36,514 nt of DNA from Deltaproteobacteria bacterium. GTDB taxonomy: Bacteria; Desulfobacterota; Syntrophia; Syntrophales; UBA5619. Below, piece after piece: positions 16,622 to 25,087 of this stretch (position 1 is its first letter; each line of letters opens with the position of its first letter). The translations under genes and the position numbers were made by a program. A model generated the notes under the pieces. It searched no databases. It was given only the letters and a program-made list of their open reading frames with translations, and was not told where the DNA came from. The stretch spans positions 1-36,514 of the forward strand of contig JAKAFS010000036.1 in assembly GCA_021817825.1 (NCBI GenBank). Direction: 5' to 3'.

Positions 16622-17320
16622 TTATCGTCGGTGCAGACCGCATTCCTTGTGTTCCGGGCTCTCCCACCACCAACGCCCGGCGCGGGCGTCCTCACCCGGC
16701 CGCACCGCCCGGGTGCAGGGGGCGCAGCCGATGGAACGGTATCCCCGGCCGTAGAGCCGGTTGATGGGAATCCCTCGCTGCCGCGCATACTCATTCACTT
16801 CCGTTTCCGACCAGTGGAGGAGCGGATTGATCTTGACCAGTCCCCCGTTGAGTTCGTCCCTCTCCACCGGGGCAAGAGCCGCTCGGGTCACGGCCTGCTC
16901 GCGCCGCAATCCGGTGATCCATCCGGAGAGCCCCTTGAGCGCCCGGCCAAGGGGCTCCACCTTGCGGATCCGGCAGCACTCGTGGCGGTTTTCCAGCGAC
17001 TCCCGGAAGGAGAAGAGCCCCTTCTCCCTTTCGAGTGTTTCGACCAGATCGCGACGAGGAAAGAACCAGTCGATCCGAATCCCGTAGCGTTGGGAAACGG
17101 CCTCGGCCACCTCATAGGTTTCCTCGTCGAGCCGGCCCGTGTCCAGGGCAAAGACGCCGATGGCCAGGCCCTGTTCGCGGGCGATCTCGATGATCGCGAT
17201 GTCCTCCACCGAAAAGGAGCAGGCCAGGGCCACGGGTCCGGCCGCCCTTTCGATCCCCTGCGCCAGGATCCGGGCGGACTCGGGGACGACCCCGGTTTCG
17301 ACTTGTTTAATGTCATTCAT
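16622..17320 (-). CDS. cysH: Adenylylsulfate (APS) reductase, [4Fe-4S] type
   Basis: 232 residues from the ATG at 17320; a longer frame starting at 17431 overlaps cysA and has no family similarity in its first 37 residues. The cysteine pattern for a [4Fe-4S] cluster is complete: C115-C116 (HECCRIRK) and C199/C202 (GCAPCTR). This marks an APS reductase and not a PAPS reductase. The catalytic cysteine is C227 in the C-terminal KECGLH motif. It reduces APS to sulfite and AMP using thioredoxin-type donors. The lack of a CysC kinase in the cluster agrees with APS as substrate. It lies 25 bp after cysA. Confidence 0.95.
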   Translation of the reverse strand: MNDIKQVETGVVPESARILAQGIERAAGPVALACSFSVEDIAIIEIAREQGLAIGVFALDTGRLDEETYEVAEAVSQRYGIRIDWFFPRRDLVETLEREKGLFSFRESLENRHECCRIRKVEPLGRALKGLSGWITGLRREQAVTRAALAPVERDELNGGLVKINPLLHWSETEVNEYARQRGIPINRLYGRGYRSIGCAPCTRAVRPGEDARAGRWWWESPEHKECGLHRR

Positions 17321-17345
17321 TTGCCTTATTCCTCTCTTTGCTCCG

Positions 17346-18413
17346 TCATATCTGGTAGTCCTCCACAAAGACCTTGATGTGCCGGGGCCGCACAAAGACC
17401 TTCTCCCCCTTTTCCAGTCCGAGGTTGGCAAAGGCCTCGCGGGTCAGTTCCGCCTCGGCGGTCTCGGCGTTTTCCGTAAGCGTCAGCGTGACCCGCACCG
17501 TCGAGCCCACGGCCTGGATGTGGGTCACCTCCGCCGCCATGGCTGCCTCGCCCTGGGTCCGCTCCACCACAAGATCGTGGGACCGCACATACCCCACGGC
17601 CGGGACGTCGTCGGCCGCGCCGTGTTCCGGCGCGGCCAGGGCGATGCCGCCGAGATAGGCCCGGCCCTTGTCGACGCGGCCGCGGAAGAGGTTGACGTTG
17701 CCGAGGAAGTTGAAGACAAAGGGGTTGGCCGGGTGTTCGTACACCGCTTCCGGCGGCCCGACCTGTTCCACTTGGCCTGCATTCATCACCACCACGGCAT
17801 CCGCCACCTCCAGCGCCTCCTCCTGATCATGGGTGACAAAGACGCTCGTCACCCGGATCTCGTCGTGGAGGTGGCGCAGCCAGCGGCGCAGCTCCGCGCG
17901 GACCCGCGCATCCAAAGCGCCGAAGGGTTCGTCGAGGAGCAGGATCTGCGGTTCCACGGCGAGCGCCCGGGCCAGGGCGACCCGCTGCCGCTGCCCGCCC
18001 GAGAGCTGGGCCGGGTAACGGTCCGCGAGCCCCTCCAACTGGACCAAGCGCAGCAGCTCTTCCACCTTTTTCCGGATCTGCGCCCGGGAAGGACGGTCCC
18101 GGCGCGGCCGCACCTTGAGCCCGAAGGCCACGTTCTCGGCCACGGTCATATGCCTAAAGAGCGCATAGTGCTGGAAGACGAACCCCACATGGCGGTCGCG
18201 GACATGGCGGGCCGTGGTGTCCTCGCCGTTGAAGCGGATCGTACCCGAGTCGGGCGTCTCCAGTCCGGCTATGATCCGCAAGAGCGTGGTCTTGCCGGAG
18301 CCCGAGGGGCCGAGCAGGGCCACCAGTTGACCCGAGGGGATGGCGAGGCTCACGTCCGCCAGGGCCGTGAAGGCGCCGAATCGTTTCGTGATATGGTTTA
18401 TTTCAATGCTCAT
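17346..18413 (-). CDS. cysA: Sulfate/thiosulfate ABC transporter ATP-binding protein
   Basis: 355 residues from the ATG at 18413 (AAGG about 8 nt upstream), 11 bp after cysW; the longer frame from 18455 overlaps cysW and is rejected. Walker A is GPSGSGKTT, the ABC signature LSGGQRQR, Walker B LLLDEP, then the H-loop [10 protein letters not shown]-terminal ~110-residue regulatory domain (TOBE-like) is typical of CysA. It powers sulfate uptake through CysT and CysW with the Sbp protein encoded three genes upstream. Confidence 0.95.
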   Translation of the reverse strand: MSIEINHITKRFGAFTALADVSLAIPSGQLVALLGPSGSGKTTLLRIIAGLETPDSGTIRFNGEDTTARHVRDRHVGFVFQHYALFRHMTVAENVAFGLKVRPRRDRPSRAQIRKKVEELLRLVQLEGLADRYPAQLSGGQRQRVALARALAVEPQILLLDEPFGALDARVRAELRRWLRHLHDEIRVTSVFVTHDQEEALEVADAVVVMNAGQVEQVGPPEAVYEHPANPFVFNFLGNVNLFRGRVDKGRAYLGGIALAAPEHGAADDVPAVGYVRSHDLVVERTQGEAAMAAEVTHIQAVGSTVRVTLTLTENAETAEAELTREAFANLGLEKGEKVFVRPRHIKVFVEDYQI

Positions 18414-18424
18414 GATCTTTACCT

Positions 18425-19288
18425 TCAGCGTGCCAGTTGCGCCCGCAGCTTCCATTCCACCAGGCTTTTCACCGCCAGGGTGACCAGGGCCAAGAGGGCC
18501 AGAAGCGATGCCGCCGCAAAGGCCGCCGCATAGTTGTATTCGTTGTAGAGGATTTCCACGTACAGGGGGATCGTGTTCGTGAGCCCCCGGATGTGCCCCG
18601 AGACCACGGACACGGCCCCGAATTCGCCCATGGCCCGGGCGTTGCAGAGGATAACCCCATAGAGGACTCCCCAGCGGACATTGGGCAGCGTCACCCGCCA
18701 GAAGGTCTGCCAGCCGCTGGCCCCGAGGACCGTGGCCGCCTCCTCCTCTTCCCGCCCTTGGGCCTCCATAAGCGGGATCAGTTCGCGCGCCACAAAGGGG
18801 AAGGTCACGAAGACCGTGGCCAGAACGATCCCGGGCAGGGCAAAGACGATTTTGATCCCCTGGGCGCTAAGCCAGGGACCCAGCCAGCCGTGGAGCCCGA
18901 AGATCAGCACATAGATCAGCCCCGAGATCACCGGCGAGACCGAGAAGGGCAGATCGATCAGCGTGACCAGCAGGTTCTTTCCCCGAAAATCGAACTTGGC
19001 GATGGCCCAGGCCGCGGCGATGCCGAACAGGAGGTTCAGCGGCACGCTGATGGCGGCGATGGTCAGGGTCAGACGGATCGCGGCCAGGGCGTCCGGCTCC
19101 TTGAGGGCGGCCAGATAGACGGTCCATCCCTTGGCCAGGGCCTGGGTGAAGACCGCGGCCAGGGGCAAAAAGAGAAAGAGCCCTAAAAAGAGGAGCGAAA
19201 GTCCGATCAAAAGAGCGCGGACCCATGCCGGTTCGGTGAGGCTCGCCGTCGCCCGCGACGCTCTTTTCAATGCTGTTGCGCTATCCAT
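18425..19288 (-). CDS. cysW: Sulfate ABC transporter permease
   Basis: 287 residues from the ATG at 19288, chosen because GGAAGGA sits 6 nt upstream; an earlier ATG at 19318 overlaps cysT and lacks a site. About six membrane segments. The cytoplasmic EAA loop that contacts the ATPase is recognisable around [20 protein letters not shown]. It forms the heterodimeric channel with CysT. Start and end are separated from its neighbours by 16 and 11 bp. Confidence 0.94.
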   Translation of the reverse strand: MDSATALKRASRATASLTEPAWVRALLIGLSLLFLGLFLFLPLAAVFTQALAKGWTVYLAALKEPDALAAIRLTLTIAAISVPLNLLFGIAAAWAIAKFDFRGKNLLVTLIDLPFSVSPVISGLIYVLIFGLHGWLGPWLSAQGIKIVFALPGIVLATVFVTFPFVARELIPLMEAQGREEEEAATVLGASGWQTFWRVTLPNVRWGVLYGVILCNARAMGEFGAVSVVSGHIRGLTNTIPLYVEILYNEYNYAAAFAAASLLALLALVTLAVKSLVEWKLRAQLAR

Positions 19289-19304
19289 TTTCTTTCCTTC
19301 CGCC

Positions 19305-20135
19305 TCATGCTTCAGCATATCTTCGGCTCCACCGCTGTAGCAGGTTGATCAGCAGAAGCACTGCAAAAGAGGCGGCGAGCATCACCGAGGCGATCGCCGC
19401 GGCGCCGCTGTAGTTGAACTGTTCGAGCTTGGTGATGATCATCAGCGACGTGATCTCCGAGACCATGGGCATGTTGCCGGCAATGAAGATCACCGAGCCG
19501 TATTCGCCCAGGGACCGCGCAAAGGCCAGGGCAAAGCCCGTCAGGATCGACGGGACCAGGCTCGGCAAAAGGACCAGGCGAAAGGTCTGCCAGCGGTTCG
19601 CCCCCAGGCAGACCGCAGCCTCTTCCGTTTCCCGCTCGATATCCTCGATCACCGGCTGGAGGGTCCTGACCACAAAGGGCAGGCTGATGATGATCATGGC
19701 GATGACGATCCCCGCGGGACGGTAGGCCACCTTCAGCCCCAGCGGCTCCAGCAGAGAGCCGACCCAGCCGTTCGCCGAGTAGACCGCGGCCAAGGCAATC
19801 CCGACCACGGCCGTCGGCAGGGCAAAGGGGAGATCCACCAGGGCATCGATGAGCCGCCGGCCCGGGAACCGGTACCGGACCAGGACCCAGGCCAGGAGCG
19901 TCCCGAAGAGGGCGTTCACCGAGGCGGCCAAGAACGCCGCACCGAAGGTCACCCGGTAGGAGGCCAAGACCCTGGGCGAGGTAACAGTGGCGATAAACTC
20001 CGCCCCGGTCATCCCGGCCGTCCTGAAGATCAGCGCCGACAGGGGTATGAGCACCATCAGGCTGAGGTAAAAGACGGCATAGCCGAAGGTCAGGCCGAAC
20101 CCGGGTAGAACGCTTTTTCGTTTCCATGCAAACAT
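19305..20135 (-). CDS. cysT: Sulfate ABC transporter permease
   Basis: 276 residues from the third of three consecutive ATG codons (20141, 20138, 20135). AAGGG lies 7 nt before the third, so that one is favoured but not certain. Six membrane spans and an EAA loop (EAAVCLGANRWQTFRLVLLP) identify a CysT/CysU permease. It is the first permease gene, 119 bp after sbp. That gap contains a strong hairpin that may set the ratio of binding protein to permease. Confidence 0.93.
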   Translation of the reverse strand: MFAWKRKSVLPGFGLTFGYAVFYLSLMVLIPLSALIFRTAGMTGAEFIATVTSPRVLASYRVTFGAAFLAASVNALFGTLLAWVLVRYRFPGRRLIDALVDLPFALPTAVVGIALAAVYSANGWVGSLLEPLGLKVAYRPAGIVIAMIIISLPFVVRTLQPVIEDIERETEEAAVCLGANRWQTFRLVLLPSLVPSILTGFALAFARSLGEYGSVIFIAGNMPMVSEITSLMIITKLEQFNYSGAAAIASVMLAASFAVLLLINLLQRWSRRYAEA

Positions 20136-20189
20136 CATCATGCCCTTTTCTTTCTCGCTTCTTGACGAACCTTTTCCGTACGCCGCAAG

Positions 20190-20215
20190 CCTGCCCCCGC
20201 TTTCGCGGGGGCAGG
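20190..20215 (-). other. Strong intergenic hairpin between sbp and cysT
   Basis: A perfect 11-bp stem (CCTGCCCCCGC with GCGGGGGCAGG) around a 4-nt loop. There is no following U-run on either strand, so it is unlikely to be a complete terminator. A stable stem after a binding-protein gene commonly protects the upstream mRNA from 3' exonucleases and raises its level; that role is inferred here. Confidence 0.6.
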
Positions 20216-20254
20216 ATGAAGCCTGAATGCAGCATCCGGTCTTTTATGAAGCCG

Positions 20255-21265
20255 TCACTTCTTGGTGTAGATCTGGTCGAAGGTCCCGTTGTCCTCGAAA
20301 TGGATCTTCTGGGTCTTTCGCCAATCGCCGAACACCGATTCGAGGGTGAACAGCTTCAGGTTCGGCAGCTTCGATGCCGCGGCGGCGATCTTCTTGTTGC
20401 TCGGCCGGTAATAGTGCTTGGCCGCGAGCTTCTGCCCCTCGTCGCTGTAGAGATATTTCAGGTACTCCTCGGCAATGGCGCGGGTCCCTCGCTTGTCCAC
20501 GACCTTGTCCACCACGGTGACCGGCGGCTCGGCCAGGATGCTGAGGGATGGGGTCACGATCTCGAATTTGTCCGGACCCAGTTCGTTGATGGCCAGAAAC
20601 GCCTCGTTCTCCCAGGCCAGAAGCACGTCGCCGATCCCGCGCTGGACAAAGGTCGTCGTCGATCCCCGGGCGCCGGAATCGAGGACCGGCACATTCTCGA
20701 AGAGCTGCTTGACAAAGGCCTTGGCCGAGGCGTCGTTCCCGCCCTTTTGCTTCAGGGCGTATCCCCAGGCCGCCAGGTAGTTCCAGCGGGCGCCGCCCGA
20801 TGTCTTGGGGTTCGGCGTGATCACCGCAATCCCCGGTTTCACCAGGTCGTTCCAGTCCTTGATCTTCTTGGGGTTCCCCTTGCGCACCAGAAAAACGATC
20901 GTGGAGGTGTAGGGGGCGCTGTTGTTGGTTAACCGCTTCTGCCAGCCGTCCTTGATCAGCCCCTTGTCCTGAATCGCGTCGATGTCGTAGGCCAGGGCCA
21001 GGGTGACGACGTCCGCCTCCAAACCGTCGATCACCGAACGGGCCTGGGTCCCGGAACCGCCATGGGACTGCTTGACGGTTACCTGCTGCCCGGTCTTCTT
21101 CTGCCAATATTGGCTAAAGGCCTTGTTGAAGTCCTGATAGAGTTCCCGGGTCGGATCATAGGAAACGTTGAGCAAGGTCACGGGCTCGGCCGCCAGCAGG
21201 GGCGAAACCGGGACCAGCAGGAAGGCCAGCGCCGTCAGTCCTAAGATGATTTTTTTTGTCTTCAT
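20255..21265 (-). CDS. sbp: Periplasmic sulfate-binding protein
   Basis: 336 residues from the ATG at 21265 (GGAG 7 nt upstream); an ATG 6 nt earlier is too close to the site. A clear signal peptide is present: basic KTKK, a hydrophobic core [13 protein letters not shown], and cleavage likely after LLAAE or just before. Family features include [13 protein letters not shown] near the mature N-terminus and the [12 protein letters not shown] segment that binds the oxyanion. It delivers sulfate (or thiosulfate) to CysTWA. The 70 bp upstream are AT-rich and could hold a weak promoter, but no clear boxes were seen. Confidence 0.94.
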   Translation of the reverse strand: MKTKKIILGLTALAFLLVPVSPLLAAEPVTLLNVSYDPTRELYQDFNKAFSQYWQKKTGQQVTVKQSHGGSGTQARSVIDGLEADVVTLALAYDIDAIQDKGLIKDGWQKRLTNNSAPYTSTIVFLVRKGNPKKIKDWNDLVKPGIAVITPNPKTSGGARWNYLAAWGYALKQKGGNDASAKAFVKQLFENVPVLDSGARGSTTTFVQRGIGDVLLAWENEAFLAINELGPDKFEIVTPSLSILAEPPVTVVDKVVDKRGTRAIAEEYLKYLYSDEGQKLAAKHYYRPSNKKIAAAASKLPNLKLFTLESVFGDWRKTQKIHFEDNGTFDQIYTKK

Positions 21266-21335
21266 GGTCATTCTCCTTTTATTATCTACTTTTCCCATTT
21301 TATTAGTAGTATTTGTTGGTAAAAATTTTTCCCTT

Positions 21336-21563
21336 TCAATCCTCTCCCTTTTTCAGGTCCAGGACATAATACCCTTCCGGCTGCTCCTTCAGGGCCAGCA
21401 GACGGTGCCCCTCCCCTTTGAGGCTCCGCGGCACATTCTTGACCGCCTCACCGTCATCGAGCAGGATCTGCACCTCTTCGCCGGCCTCGCAATCTTCGAG
21501 TGCCAGCTTGGCCCGGACGAAATTGGTCGGGCAACAGACGCCGCGCAAATCGACTGTGCGCAT
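21336..21563 (-). CDS. TusA/SirA-like sulfur carrier protein
   Basis: 75 residues with an excellent ribosome site (AAGGAGGAGG). The TusA family Cys-Pro motif is at C11-P12 (GVCCPTNFV); the preceding C10 makes a vicinal cysteine pair. Such proteins carry sulfur as a persulfide. The gene lies directly after the sulfite reductase and before the sulfate transporter. The likely role is relaying reduced sulfur from the reductase towards the HcyS carrier or another acceptor, inferred from position. The NFV after CP, where TusA has LP, places it in the variant group common next to assimilatory sulfite reductases. Confidence 0.85.
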   Translation of the reverse strand: MRTVDLRGVCCPTNFVRAKLALEDCEAGEEVQILLDDGEAVKNVPRSLKGEGHRLLALKEQPEGYYVLDLKKGED

Positions 21564-21659
21564 GAATCACCTCCTCCTTTTTCCCCATGGCCCTTCAATT
21601 TGACAGGGCCATGGCGTTCGTACTTCCCCTTTCTCGTCAGGCGCTGCGCCGCGCCCGCC

Positions 21660-22607
21660 TCAGAACCCTTTCCCGATCTGCGTATCGACCGCCTGCGGGG
21701 GGAGCGTCTTTGCGACGACATACTCTGCAAACCCCTGCCGCAAGTGGTCCAGCAGGTCATCGGAGCCCTTCTTGAGGATAATGTCTCCCAAGCGGATTCT
21801 CCCCAGTCCTGCCCCGTTTTTTCGGTACCAGGCGAGAACCGCGGCCAGAAAATCCACGACCTTCTCTTCGGGCAGGAAGGTGGCAAAAACCGTCCCGATC
21901 AAGGGCGATCTCCCCCACTTGCCGCCGATGCGCACCGTGTACCCCCGCTTTGCCTCCTGCCAGGCCTCGCTCGGGCAGACCTTGAGGCAATCGCCGCAAT
22001 AGATGCACCGCTCCGGGACAAAGAGCAAGTTGTCGTCGCCATCCTTGGCGATGGCCCCCACGGTGCAGGCCTTGACGCACAGACCGCAGCCGATGCAGGC
22101 ATCCCGCTCCAGCGCCGGCAGGACCGCCCCCTGAAAACCCACATCGTCGGTCGCCGATTTCGGACAGTCGAAAGGACAGCCGGCAAAGGCGACCTTGAAC
22201 TTGTGGTGGCCCGTCTCGATCCCGAAGAGCCTGCGATCCACTTCCAGGGCCGATTTCTGGGTATCCACCAGGCCGTTGGGATTGTACTCGCACCCTCCAC
22301 AGGCCACCGGCACGCGGACCCGAGCCCCGCAGGAGGCGATCTTCTGGTCCGCAAGGCCGAGTTCCTCGCCGACGACGCCGATATGTTTGAAGGCCACATG
22401 GACCAGTTCGATCGACTGCCGGACCGAAAGATGGACGAATTCGCCGCCGTATTTCTCCGCCACTTCCACGATCTTTTTCAGGCGGGAAACCGCCATCCGC
22501 CCCCCAGGCACCCGCAGACGGACGGAAAAAAGGTCCTTGCCCCGCTCCTTGATAAAGCCGCCTGCCTTGAGCTGGCTCAAATCGATCTTTTGTTCCCTTT
22601 CAGACAT
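21660..22607 (-). CDS. Ferredoxin-domain sulfite reductase (single-subunit siroheme type)
   Basis: 315 residues from the ATG at 22607, overlapping hcyD by 8 bp; the longer frame from 22709 is rejected as overlap. The N-terminal ~80 residues match the ferredoxin-like repeat of nitrite/sulfite reductases. Candidate ligands of the coupled siroheme-[4Fe-4S] centre are C103/C106 (ACGGCEYNPNG) and C144/C148 (AGCPFDCPKS). An inserted 2[4Fe-4S] ferredoxin domain carries C171, C174, C177, C181 and C201, C204, C207, C211. Expected reaction: sulfite to sulfide with six electrons. It is half the size of CysI and resembles the compact reductases of strict anaerobes. It completes the path from CysH product to sulfide. 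Confidence 0.87.
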   Translation of the reverse strand: MSEREQKIDLSQLKAGGFIKERGKDLFSVRLRVPGGRMAVSRLKKIVEVAEKYGGEFVHLSVRQSIELVHVAFKHIGVVGEELGLADQKIASCGARVRVPVACGGCEYNPNGLVDTQKSALEVDRRLFGIETGHHKFKVAFAGCPFDCPKSATDDVGFQGAVLPALERDACIGCGLCVKACTVGAIAKDGDDNLLFVPERCIYCGDCLKVCPSEAWQEAKRGYTVRIGGKWGRSPLIGTVFATFLPEEKVVDFLAAVLAWYRKNGAGLGRIRLGDIILKKGSDDLLDHLRQGFAEYVVAKTLPPQAVDTQIGKGF

Positions 22608-23040
22608 CGTCCTCACCTGCTTTCTTGAACCCCTCTGCGAGGATCTCCAGTTCCTCAAGCTCCGCCTTCCCGGCGGCAACCTTGAAGGAGCGGACCGTCG
22701 GAGCGGCATGATCGGCCAGGGAAACGATCACATAGGAAATTCCCGGCGTCCGGGCCAGCCGGATGTCCTCCTCGGACGGACGGGCGGGCGTTGCCGGATG
22801 CGAATGGTAGACGGCCAGCATCTCCAGATTGGCGGCGCGCAACGCCTTGATCACCGCAAACTGCTCGGCCGGTTCCAGCGAGAAATGTTCGCCGCTGGCA
22901 TCGGCATTGGTCATGGGATGGATCGCCGCAACGCGGTCCCCCTGCCCCCCGAGGATCCCGCACACCTCCAGGGGAAAACCCTCCCGCGCCAGGGCGATCA
23001 TCTGTGCGTAAATGCCTTCCGGTATCTTTAACATCGTCAT
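22600..23040 (-). CDS. hcyD: JAMM metalloprotease processing the HcyS carrier protein (Mec/HcyD-like)
   Basis: 146 residues from the ATG at 23040, which overlaps the stop of hcyF (ATGA); an ATG 6 nt later is an alternative. The zinc motif of JAMM proteases is complete: E25, then H79-X-H81-X7-S89-X2-D92 (HSHPATPARPSEED). In thiocarboxylate systems (CysO/Mec in mycobacteria, HcyS/HcyD in Wolinella) this enzyme trims the carrier C-terminus to expose Gly-Gly, or releases the amino acid product. The neighbouring HcyS-like protein does have an extra residue after its glycines, which fits. Confidence 0.88.
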   Translation of the reverse strand: MTMLKIPEGIYAQMIALAREGFPLEVCGILGGQGDRVAAIHPMTNADASGEHFSLEPAEQFAVIKALRAANLEMLAVYHSHPATPARPSEEDIRLARTPGISYVIVSLADHAAPTVRSFKVAAGKAELEELEILAEGFKKAGEDDV

Positions 23041-23849
23041 CTCTTCGCCAAATCGCATTGGTTCATGGCCCCCCATTCGTCGCGGAGCTCCTTGATGGAC
23101 GGGGACTCCCCGCAGAGCGGGCATTTCGGGTTCCGGTTGATCCGCACCTCCTTAAAGCGCATCTGTAGCGCATTGTAAACCAGCAGCCGCCCGGTCAGCA
23201 ACTCCCCCTTGCCCAGGAGAAACTTGATCGCCTCGGTCGCCTGAATCACCCCGAGCACGCCGGGCAGGACGCCGATCACACCGGCCTGGGAACAGGTAGG
23301 AATCGCATCCGGCGGCGGCGGATCGGGGAAGATGCAGCGGTAGCAGGCCGATTCGTGCGGCCGGACCGTGATCGTCTGGCCGTCGAATCGCAGGATCCCC
23401 CCATGGGAATAAGGCTTCCCGGCCAGGACACAGGCATCGTTGATGAGGAACTTGGCCGCGAAATTGTCCGTACCGTCGATCACGAAATCGTAACCGTCGA
23501 TGATCCCCGCGATATTACCCGCATGGACCCACTCCTGATGGGTCTCGACCCGGATCTCCGGGTTGATCGCCAGCATCTTTTCCTTTGCCGACAGGACCTT
23601 CGCCTTGCCGATATCGGGCGTAAAATGGATCACCTGACGCTGAAGATTGGAAAGATCGACGGCATCGGCATCGACGAGGCCGATCGTGCCCACCCCGGCC
23701 GCGGCCAGATAGAGGGCCGCCGGCGCACCGAGACCGCCGGCGCCGATGATCAGCACCCGGCCGGCCAACAGCTTCTGCTGCCCCTTGCCGCCCACGTCCT
23801 TCAGGGCAATATGCCGCTGATACCTTTCGATCTGCTCATCGGTCAGCAT
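23037..23849 (-). CDS. hcyF: ThiF/MoeB-like adenylyltransferase activating HcyS
   Basis: 270 residues. ATP-binding GAGGLG (36-41), the SNLQRQ motif, DGTDN (125-129), and a structural zinc site C169/C172 (ACYRC) with C243/C246 (CPLC). The conserved cysteine C186 (PTCSQAG) is at the position of the ThiF/MoeB active cysteine. The enzyme adenylates the C-terminal glycine of a ubiquitin-fold carrier so it can be converted to a thiocarboxylate. The gene starts 2 bp after hcyS. With hcyS, hcyD, sulfite reductase and metY in the region, the HcyF role in methionine synthesis is more likely than thiamine or molybdopterin synthesis. Confidence 0.9.
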   Translation of the reverse strand: MLTDEQIERYQRHIALKDVGGKGQQKLLAGRVLIIGAGGLGAPAALYLAAAGVGTIGLVDADAVDLSNLQRQVIHFTPDIGKAKVLSAKEKMLAINPEIRVETHQEWVHAGNIAGIIDGYDFVIDGTDNFAAKFLINDACVLAGKPYSHGGILRFDGQTITVRPHESACYRCIFPDPPPPDAIPTCSQAGVIGVLPGVLGVIQATEAIKFLLGKGELLTGRLLVYNALQMRFKEVRINRNPKCPLCGESPSIKELRDEWGAMNQCDLAKR

Positions 23850-23851
23850 GG

Positions 23852-24064
23852 CTACCTGCCTCCGCCCATGAAATAGAGGAACTCGACCTTGTCGCCCCCC
23901 CGGACCACGACCTGCTCGAATGCGCTCCGCTCCTGAATATCGCCGTTGAGTTCAACGGTGACATACAAAGGATCCGCCACGTTCAGCGCCACCAGCAGTT
24001 GGGAAATGGAAAGCGTCTCCCTACCGTCAACGGAGGTCTCCTTGCCATTCACAACCAGATTCAT
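23852..24064 (-). CDS. hcyS: ThiS-like sulfur carrier protein for homocysteine synthesis
   Basis: 70 residues from the ATG at 24064, which has AAGGAGG 6 nt upstream; earlier in-frame starts overlap that site. It has the beta-grasp ubiquitin-like fold of ThiS/MoaD and ends FMGGGR. The residue(s) after the Gly-Gly must be removed before activation, matching the JAMM protease encoded two genes on. As in the Wolinella HcyS system, the thiocarboxylate would donate sulfide to O-acetylhomoserine through MetY (29508-30806). First gene of a ten-kilobase sulfur operon, behind leader RNA copy 2 and an operator-bearing promoter. Use in thiamine synthesis is less likely because no thi genes are near. Confidence 0.88.
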   Translation of the reverse strand: MNLVVNGKETSVDGRETLSISQLLVALNVADPLYVTVELNGDIQERSAFEQVVVRGGDKVEFLYFMGGGR

Positions 24065-24114
24065 TCTCATCCTCCTTAAATAACGCAGGTGACTCCGCCT
24101 GCGCAACTTGCAAT

Positions 24115-24211
24115 AAAAAACCCACTCTCCTCAACCAGCCGACCTGCGGGGAGTGGGTCCTCAGCTCACCTTCTTCCATAAAAAGGCTACATGGACGGCA
24201 CTCCCTTTTCC
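24115..24211 (-). ncRNA. Attenuator-like leader RNA, copy 2 (upstream of hcyS)
   Basis: In RNA sense: GGGAG (24205-24201), 8 nt, AUGUAG (24192-24187) within a hairpin (UCCAU pairs with AUGGA), about 29 nt, then a terminator with CCCACUCCCC (24157-24148) pairing to GGAGAGUGGG (24130-24121) and six U (24120-24115). GGGAGUG could instead pair with CACUCCC of the terminator arm, giving a possible antiterminator. The rest of 24212-24519, upstream, holds the promoter described separately and nothing else recognised. Confidence 0.7.
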
Positions 24212-24363
24212 GGCAGAGAATCCATACCGCAGGGACAACACTCCGTCCCCGTCCAGAGAAAAACGCCCACGGAGGCCCTCCCGTCAATATGCTGCCCTGT
24301 GGCAAGAATTGCTTCTTCGTTCATCCTTTGTTCGCCTCTTTGGGTCGTTGCCAATTAATAACA

Positions 24364-24408
24364 ATTTCTATGGGAATTGTGTTTATTCTATTTCCCTACT
24401 TTAGTCAA
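24364..24408 (-). promoter_or_regulatory. hcyS operon promoter with palindromic operator
   Basis: -35 TTGACT (24408-24403), 17-bp spacer, -10 TAAACA (24385-24380), immediately followed by CAATTCCCATAGAAATTG (24379 down to ~24362), an imperfect palindrome covering the likely start point. The metY promoter has the same element at the same place. It loosely resembles boxes of Rrf2-family sulfur regulators such as CymR (ATAGGAATT-like), which is only a guess at the regulator. Confidence 0.6.
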
Positions 24409-24519
24409 GATATTTTTCACTATTTTTTAAGTGCCCTCCCGCAACGGATAGCCTCATCCTCCGCAGCCCCCTTCGATCACCGGCGCAGGCGCGATCCGGG
24501 CGGCATCGTCCCCGGTCAC

Positions 24520-25068
24520 CTACCCTCCCTCAGCAAGTACGCGCAGTTCCCGGAGCCACGACTCGCCCTTAGGCCAGGGACCGTGACCGGAATCCACATT
24601 GATGTGGCCGGCAGGTCCGGCATTCACAAAGCGGCTTTCCAAGGCAGTTGCCAGTGCCCGCGCCTTTTCCAGGTCCATATAGGGGTCGTTTTCACTGCCC
24701 ACCAGCAGAGACGGAAAGGGCAACGCCTGCGGGTCCTCCAGGGCAAACCCTTGGGCAGACGCCGGAATCGCCTGGGAAGTGGCAATGTCGGGAGGCGCCA
24801 CAAGAAATAGCGCCAGCACCCGGTCCCGGTGAGCGGGAAACCGCTCCACCCAGCGAACAGCCGTGCAGCAACCCAAGCTGTGGGCAATGAGTACGGCCTT
24901 GTCCGCCTGTCGAGTAATGGCGGCATCCAGGGTCCGCACCCAATCCTCGACCGCAGGCCTGTCCCAATCCCGCTGTTCTACCCGTTCAAAGGCATATTTC
25001 TTTTCCCAGAGCGTCTGCCAATGCTCCGGCCCAGAGCCGTTCAATCCGGGCACCATCAACCCTCTCAT
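24520..25068 (-). CDS. RBBP9/YdeN-like alpha/beta hydrolase
   Basis: 182 residues from the ATG at 25068 (GGAGG 5 nt upstream); this gives the family-typical start MRGLMVPGLNGSGPEHWQ. Catalytic triad candidates are Ser in AHSLGC (nucleophile elbow), Asp in ENDPYMD and His in GHGPWP (or GHIN). RBBP9-like serine hydrolases are small and their bacterial substrates are mostly unknown. The gene is last in the importer operon, 19 bp after the permease gene. It may cleave an ester of an imported organosulfur compound or have a housekeeping role; sequence does not decide. Confidence 0.85.
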   Translation of the reverse strand: MRGLMVPGLNGSGPEHWQTLWEKKYAFERVEQRDWDRPAVEDWVRTLDAAITRQADKAVLIAHSLGCCTAVRWVERFPAHRDRVLALFLVAPPDIATSQAIPASAQGFALEDPQALPFPSLLVGSENDPYMDLEKARALATALESRFVNAGPAGHINVDSGHGPWPKGESWLRELRVLAEGG

Positions 25069-25087
25069 GGCCTCCTCCATGACTTTC

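Noticed and set aside
20190-20215. Rho-independent terminator between sbp and cysT.
   Set aside because: Strong stem but no U-run on either side, and the transporter genes continue in the same direction.
24115-24300. TPP riboswitch in front of the ThiS/ThiF-like genes, implying thiamine synthesis.
   Set aside because: No TPP consensus (CTGAGA / ACCTGA) is present, no other thi genes are nearby, and the JAMM protease and metY context fits the HcyS pathway.
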